Positions 10,363 to 21,468 of a DNA stretch of 64,000 nt are shown piece by piece. This DNA comes from Anastrepha obliqua (taxonomy: Eukaryota; Arthropoda; Insecta; Diptera; Tephritidae). Both the position numbers and the translations under genes were made by a program. Below the pieces are notes generated by a model. It saw only the letters and a program-made list of their open reading frames with translations. It did not search any database and was not told where the DNA came from. The stretch is taken from positions 20,421,792-20,485,791 of the forward strand of contig NC_072892.1 of the NCBI RefSeq assembly GCF_027943255.1, written 5' to 3'. Numbering within the stretch: the first letter of the stretch is position 1; each line of letters opens with the position of its first letter.

Positions 10363-10506
10363 CGTTAAACAAAGTATTTAAAAAGAGCTACGAATACTTT
10401 TTTTTGTACTTCAGAACACACACAAAAATCACAAAAGAGCATTCGCGTTTACAATCATCTAATTGCTCAGAGAAGTTTGTATACAGTTATTTTTTGTCAC
10501 TCTGTA

Positions 10507-12597
10507 CAATGAATCATCGACGAATTTAAAACGTATAGTATTTAAATATTGTAAAAAAATTGGTGAAGTAATCCACTTTAAATATTGTTCTAAATAATAA
10601 AAGAAAACTGAAGTAAACGATAAGTAGAACTTTTGATTACAAGTTTTAGTATTGATCTGCTTAACTTAATTCTGTTCTTCCTTTTATTTATTTCTTGCAT
10701 TTTTTCCAACTTTTCGTACCGGAAAGCACAGTGACAAATTCTAAATTGCGCTCATTTCCACCGCCGAGCTATCAATAGGCAGCCGGAAATCAGAATAAAG
10801 CCATTGTAGTGGTCAATATTTTCCAAACTTTCGCGATAGCCTACAAAATAAAGAGCAAAAACCCAAAGAAAGAACTGCAATACAGGCGACTGGGAACAGT
10901 TAAACGAGAGAGAGTTTATCACAACAACGTTCGCTGGTAAAAGCATGCGCATGAAACGAAAGCGCAATGAAATAACAGCAACTCAAATGTAAGGAAGACG
11001 AAACGAAAACGAAACGGAACAAAAGCTGTTAAATTGGCGAAACGTGCAGCAAACGGTTTATTGGTTCAAATACGAAATGAATAAGCGGAAACGAACAGTA
11101 GCGTCTGGACCACTCACTACATCGCACTTTAGACGGATGGAGATGATGGGGATGTGAGTGAATTTGTATGCTTTTTAGAATGATTTTTACGTAACTGAAT
11201 TTGGTGGTCACAAGCGCCATTTCTGCGCGGCAGTAGATTCTTGTTGCTTAAACACCAAACAGTGTTACATTCGAAGGCGGCATAGATCTCCTTCAGATTC
11301 TTCCATTTATTGGCTAATATAAAGTCATATTCCACAGGTTCATAGGTGTGGGGCTAATGCTGATTAAATTTACCCTTCAAAGTTTACTCGCACAATTTTC
11401 TAAATCAAAACTAATGGCAAATATTTTAGTTGTGGGACTAGGTCAAACTAAATTTACTGAGCGCATCAAATTAAAAAATTCCAACTTTCACTTTCATATT
11501 CGCTTGTTATTCCCACACAAAGCGCCCGCTACAATACCATAATTTTCTACTCCGCATAAATGCGAAAAAGTGGCAAAACCGTAGTGCTCCAGGGAATCCA
11601 AAAATGACCGCATGTCATTAGCACAGCACAGCACTTCAACTCCGCACTACACTCTACCGCTCGTCTTATGCTGGTCATGAAGATGCTGCGAACAATCGTC
11701 CTTCATTCGGTCATGCACCACATCCTGGCACGCGCTCGTACACACGTAGAGAAAAAAAGAATAATACAAAAACAGATGAGTTGTCGCTGGACAGCTAGAC
11801 AGATGGACAGCAAACACATAAGCACATGAAAGCAAGACTTCTTACTGCAAATTCTCTTTTGGTGTGTTGAGCGGAGGAGTCTTCGATATAAATAAAAGAT
11901 AAACGTACGTATATGCTTTTGTATGTACATTTGTTTTCCATTTTCACTGGCACAACTCTCAGCATATTTTGTGCCGTCATTGTCTTCATTTTGGTATCTG
12001 GGACGTTTTTGCGTTGCTCCACTTGTGAGCGCTTGAAAATGAATATGCATAGAAATTACCAATAAACGCATAACTAACATGGAAAATGAAGTATGTGGAA
12101 ACATTCAGTGACCGACGAAGCTCATGAAACTGCATACGCACAGTTGTGTCGCTTGGAGTGTGTGTTCACACTGAGGGTGCGTTTAACCCAAGCTCCACAT
12201 CTTGTCAGAAATAATAAATTAGCCTTGCACGCCCTTCGCATAATCAATGACATACTCGTACAAGCACAAAACCATCAGGAGCTTTAACAATACATAAGTG
12301 AGTGTTACTCTCATGTAAAGTAGCACTCGGGTAGCTGCGGTGGCCTGAAGGAAAAATTGCGTTTGGGAAACTGTGACAACAGCGAACACCGAAGGAAAAC
12401 GATATTATTATATTTGCGAACATGACTTATGAGCTCTGGCGGATCTTTGACTTGTTTGGTCATGTGTTTGGCTTTCACAGGGGAGATAATGTGCAAGCTT
12501 CATTTGCTGTTAATTTTCGTTCAACGGAAGCAAATGTGGGTGGGAGTTCTTCGACTTGTAGAGCGAAATTTGCAGGTGTAAGAAGCCAACAAATTTC
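10507..12597. other. Unassigned 2.1-kb stretch
   Basis: I see no termini, RNA gene or coding signature. Open frames at 10752-12500 are short and overlap on both strands without domain patterns. It may be unique host sequence between insertions. Confidence 0.45.
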
Positions 12598-13039
12598 TTA
12601 AGGGGTTAGGAGTGTTCCGAATTTTCAAAAAATTGGATTGGAAAATTGCATTTTCTTAAAGTATAATATCTTAAAAATATTGTGTGAAAATTTGAAGTGA
12701 ATCCGACAAATACTTTTCGAGTTATTCAACAATTAACAATGGGCGCTCGGGCGCCCCAGAGCTCGATAGCAAAACTTTAAATGCGTTTTCCTCAAAACTA
12801 TGTTTTTTGAACTGGTGATCACTGTAACTTTAAAACCACTTGGTAGATTTCAAAAAAATGTATACTGCTTCTGAAAAATATAAAAAGCTCGTGCCTGATC
12901 GGAAGACCCTTTTTTCAAAAATTTCGAATTGTTTTTAACAATTAATTATTGGTTTTTTTCACACAAATCTGAAAAATATTTCCTAAGGCCGCCATATTTT
13001 CACTTTTGAAAAAAATCTTCGTTCAGGCACAATAATATC

Positions 13040-13941
13040 TAAAAGGTTTTCCAATAAGAGGAGTAAAAAATCAATGGTTTCCTTGCTTGTGTGGCACGTA
13101 GCGCCGTCTTGTTGAAAAAAAAACCTTGTCCAGATCAATACCATCCAATTCCGGCCATAAAAAATCGCTAATCATCTCTCGATATCGCAATCCATTCACT
13201 GTAACTGTTGCTCCAGCTTCATTTTCGAAAAATTAAGGTCCAATGACTCCGTCGGACCATAAACTGCACCAAACAGTCACACGTCGAGGATAGGGAGGCT
13301 TTTCATCAATCACTCTTGGATTTTCTGAGCCACAGATCCGACAATTTTGCTTGTTGACGAAGCCACCGAGATGGAAATGGATCTCATCACTCAAGATGAT
13401 ACTTCGATGGAATTCCGGATCATTTTCATGCATTTCAACGACCCAATCAGCAAAAATACGACGTTGTTGATAATCGACCGGCTTTAATTCTTGTGTTAAC
13501 TGGACTTTATGAGCCTTAAGACCCAAATCTTTATACAAAATACGGTGTAATGACGTTTATGGAATGCCTAATTCCAAAGAACGACGAGGAATGGACAAAC
13601 CTGCATTTTCTTCAACACTTTCGGCTACAACAGCAATATTTTCGGCTGTTCTTGAGCGACGTGCACGGGTTTTATTCTCCACATCCACTAACTTGTCACA
13701 ACAGCTCGAATTTTTTCACCAATTTCTGTATTGCGGCCCGGCAAGGTGCTTCACGATGACCCAAAAATGTTCGAGTTTTACGAACCGTTTATATTTATAG
13801 TGAATTTTATCGTGTATCGTTCCATTTTTATTAATGGCGTAGTTTCTACTTGTCAAATATCAAAACATGACAGCTTCAAAAGTGACATCTACCGAAATAG
13901 CGGGCTATTCAAAATAACACCTGTTATCGGATTACCCTTTA
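13040..13941 (-). mobile_element. IS630/Tc1-mariner-type element
   Basis: The termini are imperfect inverted repeats: AAGGTTTTCCAATAAGAGG on the left and, read inward from the right, AAAGGGTAATCCGATAACAGG, with TA at both edges. A related copy is at 33039-33670. Confidence 0.7.
13110..13760 (-). pseudogene. IS630-like transposase relic
   Basis: The clearest part (13233-13538) carries LKAHKVQLTQELKP, then IILSDEIHFHLGGFVNKQN with the first catalytic Asp, then RVTVWCSLWSDGVIGP. Upstream text at 13550-13760 retains N-terminal pieces in shifted frames. The middle of the catalytic domain with the second and third Asp is missing. The copy is inactive. Confidence 0.7.
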
Positions 13942-14098
13942 TTAATAAAACTAAAATTTTGTCCGAATGATTTTAGATGAATCTCCAAGGACTTGTGATG
14001 ATCACCGCAAGGGACTTCTGGAAAAACGGGCTCCATACAAACAGCGATAACTTTTACAATTATTAATTTTTTTTTGCTAAAGTCAAGTCGAAACTTGA

Positions 14099-14102
14099 TG
14101 TA
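14099..14102. repeat. Errantivirus target site duplication, left copy
   Basis: TGTA directly flanks the left LTR and is repeated at 22387-22390 after the right LTR. It fits the 4-bp YRYR target preference of gypsy-group errantiviruses. Confidence 0.9.
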
Positions 14103-14647
14103 AGAAACGGACTTCCTGTCCGTAGCACTGAAAAAAATAATGGGCCAGCTGCCCAGTAAGGAAACACTTGATTTTTTATAAGTTACAATTTAATTAAATT
14201 CCAAATTCACTAGCTTATAATATAATAAGAAATTAAGTATTAGGTAATGATGAGTAGCCCGTCCCGAACTCGACTGTCCGCTTGAGGTGACCGCCGCTTC
14301 CTTTACACCTATCATTACAACAGCGACGATGCAGTTGTTGTTTGATACGTCTGAGGCCAACCTTTGCCTTGACTTCCCAGAGGTACAATATGAGTATCAT
14401 TTCACAATCGTGTGAAATGATTAGTGCTGACACCTTCATTCTAATGCGTATGCTATTCGCCATGGCCTTGGCAAGAGTGTCGGATTGCCGCATGCCGGCT
14501 TGGTCACTTATGCAATGCGTGTGTTGCAACCGATCGTGGGAATGTTCTATTGCAGGTAATTGTGAAATAAAAATATGCTGACACTGCGACACGTGTAGCG
14601 CGCAGCCGTGGGAGCGTCGCTGTAAATGCGACTGCAGCGTGTTAACT
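14103..14647 (-). repeat. 3' LTR of errantivirus
   Basis: 545 bp. On the element strand it begins AGTTAACACGCTGCAG and ends CCGTTTCT. It differs from 21842-22386 at two bases (near 14122 and 14380). Open frames across the LTR are incidental. Confidence 0.95.
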
Positions 14648-14658
14648 CTTCCCCCTCT
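14648..14658 (-). promoter_or_regulatory. Polypurine tract
   Basis: On the element strand, AGAGGGGGAAG immediately precedes the 3' LTR. This is the expected primer for plus-strand synthesis. The env stop codon TAG overlaps its start. Confidence 0.85.
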
Positions 14659-15991
14659 AAAAGTCTGCGTCCCGCAGATCCTTATTTGCAGGGGCGTCCT
14701 TCTCATTTGAATGACGAGGATTCCGATGCAGTATAGACAATTTTGCTCCTCCTGTTAGCTTCCTCCAAATCAGCAAAACGAACACCATCAACAAAACAAG
14801 GCCTAGGGCTTCAGACATTGCAAACCAGTTAGTCTTATCTTTCAACTGACCCAAAAGTCGTATGTTTCCGGAGGTCATTTCATGGACGAGATTGAGATTC
14901 AGCGCCAGGCTTCTATTCGTTATGGTGGACAGCACGGGTGGAAGCACTTGCACGCCTGAGCTGCTCGTACTCCAGTAGGATTGGTTGTTTATCGTAATAG
15001 TCTCGTTTTCCATCTGTAGGATATAAGAGCCAGATAGATGTTTGGGTATTCCACCTGACCATATACTGCCGTTGAAGTTATCTAGGAATATAGTGTCCTC
15101 CTTGAGCACCTCTATAGTAGTATCCATACCGATCTCGTAGCGGCAACTGGTTTGTCCACCCTTTAGGAGACGTGGTAGACATTCCTCTTCGGCCAACAAA
15201 TCTAGGGCTTCCTGTTTGCATACCATGGCTGTGGCTAGGTGGAAACAGCTATTTTTTATGCCGTATGTCAGTTGCTTATTCATCAGTATCGTCTTGTACT
15301 TCAGATCAACTCGATGACCATCCTTCAAAACAGAGCGTGTGATTAAGTGATTAAACCCCGTTTGATCCACCTTCGGCATTGACAGCACGTAAAGGAGAAG
15401 AGTTCCATTCGAGTAGATTGATGGTTCGCTATATTCGATGGCTTCAACGACGTTACTGTACGGAAGGACTTCAATTTCGCTTATTAGACTATTTATTTCC
15501 TCCTTGTTCAAAAGGTTGCTGTTCACTACGCCTGCTTTGGCCATTTGACATGCCCGTACGAGTTCACTGACGTCATCCTTGAGAATCATCAATTTGTGCT
15601 GAATCTCCTGTGAAACCTCAGCCTGGCGGGTACGTCCCAGGATGTCATTCGTAGTCGTTGTAATACCATTCACAACCTGTAATAACTCTTCAGTTTTTTT
15701 GAAAATTTCAGGGTTTACCTTATACTGTTGGTTATTGTTGACTATTAATTCATTTTGGCTTCGCAGGACTTCATCCCAGTCTAAAGCATCAGGTGAGCCA
15801 GCAATCCACTTCCAAGCTGACCCAATCCAGTTAATTGAACGCTTCGGTCTTTTGGCTGCAGGTCCTTTTAGGTCTTCAAGTTGATTTCGAACTTTCTGTA
15901 ACTGATAGTTAAGGACTTCTGTGATTGAATTGGTCCCTTTCATGCTGGCAGTTTGGTATTGTAACCGATTTACAATTTTCTCGTAGCGCAT
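14657..15991 (-). CDS. env: Errantivirus envelope (baculovirus F-like)
   Basis: From the first Met the frame is 444 residues, but it stays open upstream to 16204 without any Met. That upstream part encodes a hydrophobic, Cys-rich stretch ending ATAQA, which looks like a signal peptide with its cleavage site. Downstream, RPKR at residues 48-51 is a furin-type site, followed by a Trp/Gly-rich fusion-peptide-like segment. A long ectodomain with scattered Cys and NXT/S sites leads to a transmembrane segment at about residues 392-409 and a basic cytoplasmic tail of about 34 residues. This is the layout of insect errantivirus Env, a type I fusion glycoprotein derived from baculovirus F. The frame ends inside the polypurine tract. 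The start codon is unresolved and is probably supplied by splicing, as in gypsy. Confidence 0.85.
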   Translation of the reverse strand: MRYEKIVNRLQYQTASMKGTNSITEVLNYQLQKVRNQLEDLKGPAAKRPKRSINWIGSAWKWIAGSPDALDWDEVLRSQNELIVNNNQQYKVNPEIFKKTEELLQVVNGITTTTNDILGRTRQAEVSQEIQHKLMILKDDVSELVRACQMAKAGVVNSNLLNKEEINSLISEIEVLPYSNVVEAIEYSEPSIYSNGTLLLYVLSMPKVDQTGFNHLITRSVLKDGHRVDLKYKTILMNKQLTYGIKNSCFHLATAMVCKQEALDLLAEEECLPRLLKGGQTSCRYEIGMDTTIEVLKEDTIFLDNFNGSIWSGGIPKHLSGSYILQMENETITINNQSYWSTSSSGVQVLPPVLSTITNRSLALNLNLVHEMTSGNIRLLGQLKDKTNWFAMSEALGLVLLMVFVLLIWRKLTGGAKLSILHRNPRHSNEKDAPANKDLRDADF

Positions 15992-16204
15992 TAAGTCGAT
16001 GATGTGGACCAGTTTGAAGTGTCCATTGATTATCCAGCCGTATCCATCACGGACAGTTAGAATAGGTGAATCTACGTTGAATACGACATATGCTTGTGCG
16101 GTTGCACAGAGGCAGATTCTACAAATTGAATTACAGAGTATCGTCTTAATTCTAATCTTTTTTCCAAAATAGCTTAAATAGGATATCGTACACAGTTTTC
16201 TGTT

Positions 16205-16602
16205 TTATATATTGAGCATAGCCTACGACACTAATATTTTCCTTAAATAAATTTTACATGTTTTTTTTTTTTTTTTTAATTACGACAAGGAGAAATTTAA
16301 ATGTACATATCGCTTAAACAAAATGTAATTGATATTGAATTTACTTATAGTTACTTGAAATTTACTGGAGTTATACAGTTATTAAATTCAAAAATATGTT
16401 TTCCATTCAATGACAATTCAACTTAGTAATAAGAGCTTAAATTCCTAATACTATTACTAGTGAGTGGAGTCCGGGAGGGTAAGGGTTATCGGAAATCCGT
16501 GAGGACCCAGAAGTGGTGTTAACAGTGGAATTTACTGACAGTTAGTTTTTTAGTTATAATTGATTTGTTAGAAAATATTAGTAAGTTTTTTTGTTTCTTT
16601 CC

Positions 16603-16639
<37 letters not shown>

Positions 16640-17115
16640 ATGAGGCTAAAATTTTGCCATTTTATTTTGGCTCATTGAACCCTTAAAGGTTTATGTTTAT
16701 ATACAAGCGAATTTTGCTTGTACTGTTGAGAATTAGACTTTCTCTTATTTTTGTTTTGGTATTTAACCTTTTATTTCATTATTTCGTGATTTGCATTGCG
16801 ACTTAGGCGTAAACCCAGCTGAAGGAAGGCCCGTGTTAATCCCTTTTAGCCATAAGCGTTTATAATTGCAAATGGCCTACTCATGGCACGAGTAGCTTCA
16901 CGACAATTAAAGCCAATAGTCCCAAGGAGGAATTGAACCACTTCGATTGATATCGCCTCGACCGCCGAGAAAACTGGAGTTGAACCAATGCGACAGATCG
17001 AATACAAAATTTAATTTGTACCCAGACCACTGGGGCTTAGGGAGCTATGCATAAGTTTTTTTTTTGCCTCTTGACCAATGCTAATTTCATATTCTTTAAA
17101 CAATATCTTTACTTG
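16205..17115 (-). other. Pol-env gap of the errantivirus
   Basis: About 0.9 kb separates the pol stop from the open env frame and holds no coding frame of note. It includes a T run on the plus strand at 16606-16638 (A run on the element strand, next to five G), plus a shorter T run near 16261-16278. Typical errantiviruses have little or no spacer here, so part of this may be an insertion. Confidence 0.6.
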
Positions 17116-17961
17116 TTAGACATTTTTTATGTCTGTTTTGTGGAACTTTTTTCCACTTTCTGTGACAATAGTAACATTTCTGTTTTCGGCTATAGCCTCT
17201 TTCTTGTAAAGCGGCTTTTGTTTGCTTTTTATTTGCTTGTTGGCGATGAACAATTCATCACCGCTGTCAAAATTGCGAGGGGGCGAGCGAGTTTTATTAG
17301 TTCTTGCATTCCTGCTTTCTTGCTCGTGCAGTAAAAGAGCCTTTATGTCCTCGTTAGTTCGTTCCCTAAAATTTGCCAATCCTTGATAATTTATCCTAGC
17401 AGTCCTGTTGAGAAAAACATCAGCGGGCTTTCGCTTTATCACTGAATGTACTGTATTATTATATCTGTCTACAGTTATAGCAACGCGCTCATCAGGTGTT
17501 AGTCTAGGGAGCTCAACGCGGAGGCAGCAATATATTTCAATCAAAGTAGAGTGTAATCTCTCCACCTGACCGTTGGCTTCACTTCGCTGCGTCGGCGTTT
17601 GGTATATTTCTATTCCTAGAGACCTGATGTAGTTTAGCACAAGCGGGGTTAAGAAGCCGCGCTCGTTGTCCATGACCAGAGCCCGTGGCACTGTAAAGTA
17701 ATGTAATGCAACAGTTAGTTTCATTCGCAAATGGATGGAAGATTTGTTTTGAATCGGAAAAAGTTTAGCAAATTTAGTAAACTTGTCGATACAACTCAAG
17801 TACTTTTGCTTTTCTATTTCAAAGATGTCAATATGAAGGATTTCACAGGGATAATTCGGGATAGGAGTTGGCTGTATATATGGTTTTGAAGGATGCCTAT
17901 CGTACTTGTTCAACTTACATGTGTCACACTGACGAACATATTCCCTAATCTGTTTAGACAT
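17116..17961 (-). pseudogene. pol: Errantivirus pol, integrase segment
   Basis: This frame holds the end of the integrase HHCC zinc module (Cys12 and Cys15 in QCDTCKLNK) and the catalytic core with Asp45 (LHIDIF), Asp98 (VMDNERGF) and Glu134 (QVERLHS), 35 residues between the last two. It ends with a basic Lys-rich C-terminus. The histidine half of the zinc module lies upstream in a different frame, separated by a frameshift near 18040. Integrase joins viral cDNA to host DNA. The catalytic triad is present, but the domain is cut from the rest of Pol. Confidence 0.9.
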
Positions 17962-18038
17962 AGCTGGGAAATAAAATTTTTCAAGAATTTGTTCCCTATT
18001 CTCACGAGCGTTCCGATGCGCGCGCTTGTGCTGCTGTT

Positions 18039-19442
18039 CTAATATATTATATTGAAAACCCTGTCTGCTATCGTTACGTCTTCTACCATGCGCTGTGTGA
18101 TCCTTATTTTGTACCTACTAAAATTATCAACGTATGCAGCTTGCAAGTAACGAAGATCATCCTCTGGAATTTTAATGCCATTTATGACATTTGGGTTGAG
18201 GTATTTCCTGAGGGCAGGTAACAGAGCTTCCACATTCAACAGTGGCATAGAAACAAAGTATCTTCTGTATCCTTTATGAGGCTCCTCTGTGCACTCGCAA
18301 CTCGCCCCCCGCCTGAAGATTATTTGGTTTCTAAATACGTTTATTGGGACCTCAACGTGTGGTATGAGGTCTGAACTATCTTGTTCGGCGGAATGCGTTG
18401 TAGCTTCCGATGCAGTATCTGTATCGGATGGTGCGCCAGCTACGGTACATGACGCTTGAGCGACGATTGAGTCTGTGAGTGCGTTCACTTCCGTCTTAAG
18501 ACGGGAGAGTGCATCAGCGACCACATTCGTCCTTCCTGGCTTATAAATCAACTCGCAATTGTACTCCTCTATCCGGGCTTTCCACCGCTTAAGTTTCGCG
18601 TTGTAATTGCGATTGCTCATAGAAAAGGTCAGCGGTTGATGGTCTGTGTATATCTTTATTTTTTTTGCGCCGTACAAATAAGACCTCAAATTATCAAGTG
18701 CCCACACTATGGCAAGCATTTCCTTTTCGTTCGTGGCATAATTTTCCTCGGCCTTGTTAAGTGAACGGGATATATACGCGATTGGTTTGTCCTTCCCTAT
18801 ATCCACCTGTGACAGAACTGCCCCGATTGCGTAATTCGAAGCGTCAGTTGTCAAATTGAAGGGTTTTTCAAAATCAGGGAAAGCGAGGACATCAGCTGAT
18901 GTCAGTAGTCCCTTTAAATCTGCAAAGGCCTGTAAGGCTTCACAACCAAGTTTTATTTTTACCTTTTTCGATGCATTTGCACTGATTTGCGCATTTTCCC
19001 CGCGCGTAAGGTTCGTCAGAGGCTTTGCTATCTTTGCGTAGTCCCGAATAAATTTGCGGTAGTAAGACGTCATACCGAGAAAGCTTTTAAGGTCCTTTAG
19101 ATTTTCTGGAGGCAAGATTGAATTCATTGTTTCAACCTTTTTTGGGTCAGGGCGCACACCTTCGGGTGTAATAACATAGCCGAGGAACTCAACCTCAGTT
19201 TCGAGGAAACACGTCTTCTCCAAGTTGACCTTTAAGTTGGCTTCAAGCAATCTTGAAAATACTTTCTCCACATTTTGTAGGTGATCATCGGTGTCTTTCC
19301 CGAATACAATTATATCGTCGATGTACACATAGCAAATTTTGCCAATGTACTGTTTGAGCACATCGTCGATCATTCGTTGGAAAATTCCAGGGGCATTTTT
19401 TAACCCAAATGGAAGTCGCAGGAATTCGTATTTACCATTCAT
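18039..19442 (-). pseudogene. pol: Errantivirus pol, RT palm/thumb and RNase H segment
   Basis: This 467-residue frame begins inside the reverse transcriptase just before LPFGLKNAP. It contains the catalytic YIDD box (residues 40-43) and FLGYVITPEGVRPDPKK. The RNase H domain follows, with Asp200 (LTTDASNYAIG), Glu241 (NEKEMLAIVWAL) and Asp267 (IYTDHQPLTF). The frame ends near 18039 at a stop caused by a frameshift before the integrase. Upstream, a small deletion with a stop separates it from the N-terminal RT (19443-19477). The catalytic residues survive, but the polyprotein is interrupted on both sides. Confidence 0.92.
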
Positions 19443-19477
19443 GGTGGAGAAAGCAGTCTTGGGAATATCAGAGTCCT

Positions 19478-20332
19478 TCAGTCAATGGTTGTGAAATACT
19501 TGGATTGGCCTAGACTACAAAGTGTTGCATTTATATCCGGAATAGGGTAGGTATCAGCGATAGTGACTGCATTCAACCTTTTATAGTCTATTACCATGCG
19601 ATATTGTTTTTCCCCATCGGGCTTGGGCTTTTTCGGGACCACCCAAATTGGAGAGTTATAGGGACTTTTTGATGGTCGGATAACTCCTTCTTCAAGAAGT
19701 TCATTTACCTGTCTATCCACTTCCTCCCTCATAGATGAAGGATAAGGATAGCTTTTGCTATAGATTGGGTCGGTTGTCGATGTCCTTATCTCTGCGCGGA
19801 CGCTGGTATCTATCAATTCATTACCATTTATAGGTAAGAATAGTTCGCTAAATTTTTTGATAATTACCTTCACTCTTTCTTCAGTTTCCGGTGCAAGGTT
19901 TTTGGAAATTGCGTAATTAACCTCACTGGATACCCGAGCGTGCAGAGGTATTTTATACTTATCAACCATTTGAAGGTTCTTCTTCCTATCGACAACCGCA
20001 CCAATGTCCTTGAGCGTATCGTCCCCAATAATTCCGTCAAACGTCTGCAACCCAGGCAGGACAAAAAATGTCACATCGGCAGTAAGGCCAATGTCACTGA
20101 AAAATTTTAATAATACCTTCCCCTTTATATCTACACAGCCCCCTGCTGATCTTACACTAAAGGTTTTATGGACTGCTTTTTCATGCTTAGCTATCGTTGG
20201 TTTAATAAAGTTTTTATTCGCCCCAGTGTCAATTAGAAAGTCTAGGACGCGGCCGTCTGGAAGTTTGTACTTTAAGTATGGTACGCTAGATGGCCGCTGG
20301 ACAGAAAATCCTCTTCTTCGACGGCAGCGCAG
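19478..20332 (-). pseudogene. pol: Errantivirus pol, protease and N-terminal RT segment
   Basis: The frame is open from 20332, overlaps gag by about 60 bases in the -1 frame, and so is expected to be made by -1 frameshifting. I see no textbook slippery heptamer in the overlap. The aspartic protease motif LIDTGANKN has its DTG at 20222-20230, with a GIIGDDTL flap-side block near 20030. The N-terminal RT fingers include SPYNSPIWVVPKKPKPDG and YRMVIDYKRLN. The frame stops after TTID, where a short deletion removes the next conserved RT block. Confidence 0.9.
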
Positions 20333-21468
20333 TCATCATCTTCGTCCTCCACAGCATCCGTCGTGACATGGTAGAGCCTCTGCTGCTTTCGGGGAAAGTT
20401 ATCGGATCTAGCACTGCGTTTGAATGGATTTGGTCTATTTATATAATTAACTCGTTTGCTTTGCACGGATTGGTCAACGTCCATCTTTTCAACCGGTGCC
20501 TGTGAAGTGGATGGTTGATCCCTCTTTGGGATAACCTGGCGATCATATTTGTCGAAGTGTGTTCGGCGATCCTGAGGACGCCAAGTTGTCCTCGGTGGAA
20601 TAGGAGGTGTTCTATCGGCCTTAAAACCATGCAACCGGCTAGGAATGGTATTCACCGGTGCAACAATGTGATTATTTGAACGTGCACTGTGAATTGTAAA
20701 GTTCCTGAAATTCGTGTTTTGGATTTCAAGACATGCCGAATATGCCTCTGGAAGAGTTTTAGGACGTTGAATAAGGAGCATTTTGGCAAGCTCTCCATTC
20801 AGTCCACGTATAAATACGTCCAGGGCACGGTTCCTATATGTGTCGATTAGAACTTTCGTTGTTTCCTCAGAGTACGATTCAGTTTTTATTTTATTAATAA
20901 TTAACGAGAATTGGTGATTCACGGCTGCATAAAATTCATCTAGCCGTGAATCCTTCTGAGATAATTGGTGGAGTTGATACTCCAAAGTGCGGATGTCGCG
21001 TTTATCCGCGTAATGGAGTGATAAGCACTCCTTGATAGCAATCCAATTCGTATCAAATATGTTGTACGATATTAGGGCAGCATCGGCTGCCCCGCGTACT
21101 TTCTGTCGAATATGTTGAAGTATGGCCCGATAAATTGGCTTATTTCTTACAACTTTAAAATCGTTAAGAATGCTCTCGACAGAGTGCACCCACGAGACGT
21201 ATTGGACAGGATTCCCGTCGAATGCCTGCAGTTCTTTTACGGAGTCTGGAAGTCTAGAAATATCCCTTAGATCAGCCTCCGTAGCCGGAGCTCGAGGTTC
21301 CACCTCTGGTTCGCGAACATCACTCTCACTTCTTCCAGATTCCAGGAGAGTGAGCCGGGATCTTAAAGAATCTAGGGAAGAGATCCGCCTCTCCATACTC
21401 CCAACTTGTTCGAGGAGCGCATTGACGGCTCCCGTCAGGTTTGTTACTGTGGTTTGTAAGGACTCCAT
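20272..21468 (-). CDS. gag: Errantivirus Gag
   Basis: This 398-residue Gag starts at the first ATG after the leader. Residues 1-45 form a heptad-rich coiled coil. The middle resembles the retrotransposon capsid fold (SILNDFKVVRNKPIYRAIL region, then YRNRALDVFIRGLNGELAK). The C-terminal part is basic and Pro-rich, followed by an acidic tail. There is no CCHC zinc knuckle, as is usual in errantiviruses. A CAG/GTATGG sequence straddling the start codon could act as a splice donor for the env mRNA (inference). The frame is intact. Confidence 0.9.
   Translation of the reverse strand: MESLQTTVTNLTGAVNALLEQVGSMERRISSLDSLRSRLTLLESGRSESDVREPEVEPRAPATEADLRDISRLPDSVKELQAFDGNPVQYVSWVHSVESILNDFKVVRNKPIYRAILQHIRQKVRGAADAALISYNIFDTNWIAIKECLSLHYADKRDIRTLEYQLHQLSQKDSRLDEFYAAVNHQFSLIINKIKTESYSEETTKVLIDTYRNRALDVFIRGLNGELAKMLLIQRPKTLPEAYSACLEIQNTNFRNFTIHSARSNNHIVAPVNTIPSRLHGFKADRTPPIPPRTTWRPQDRRTHFDKYDRQVIPKRDQPSTSQAPVEKMDVDQSVQSKRVNYINRPNPFKRSARSDNFPRKQQRLYHVTTDAVEDEDDDCAAVEEEDFLSSGHLAYHT

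Larger units (their letters stand above)
9231..10506 (-). mobile_element. maT-like (DD37D) transposon
   Basis: The right terminus ends TTTTTTGTCACTCTGTA at 10506. The left end is uncertain: a degenerate GAGGGTATAACAAAAATAAC lies at 9231, abutting the 456-bp-armed element, while a better match to the terminus lies at 5741. The second reading would make 5741-10506 one maT copy invaded by a mariner and by the long-armed element. Confidence 0.65.

Noticed and set aside
14233..14706. 157-residue open frame across the LTR, repeated at 21972-22331
   Set aside because: It lies within LTR sequence on the element strand, duplicates exactly with the LTR, has no domain, and is explained by the LTR itself.
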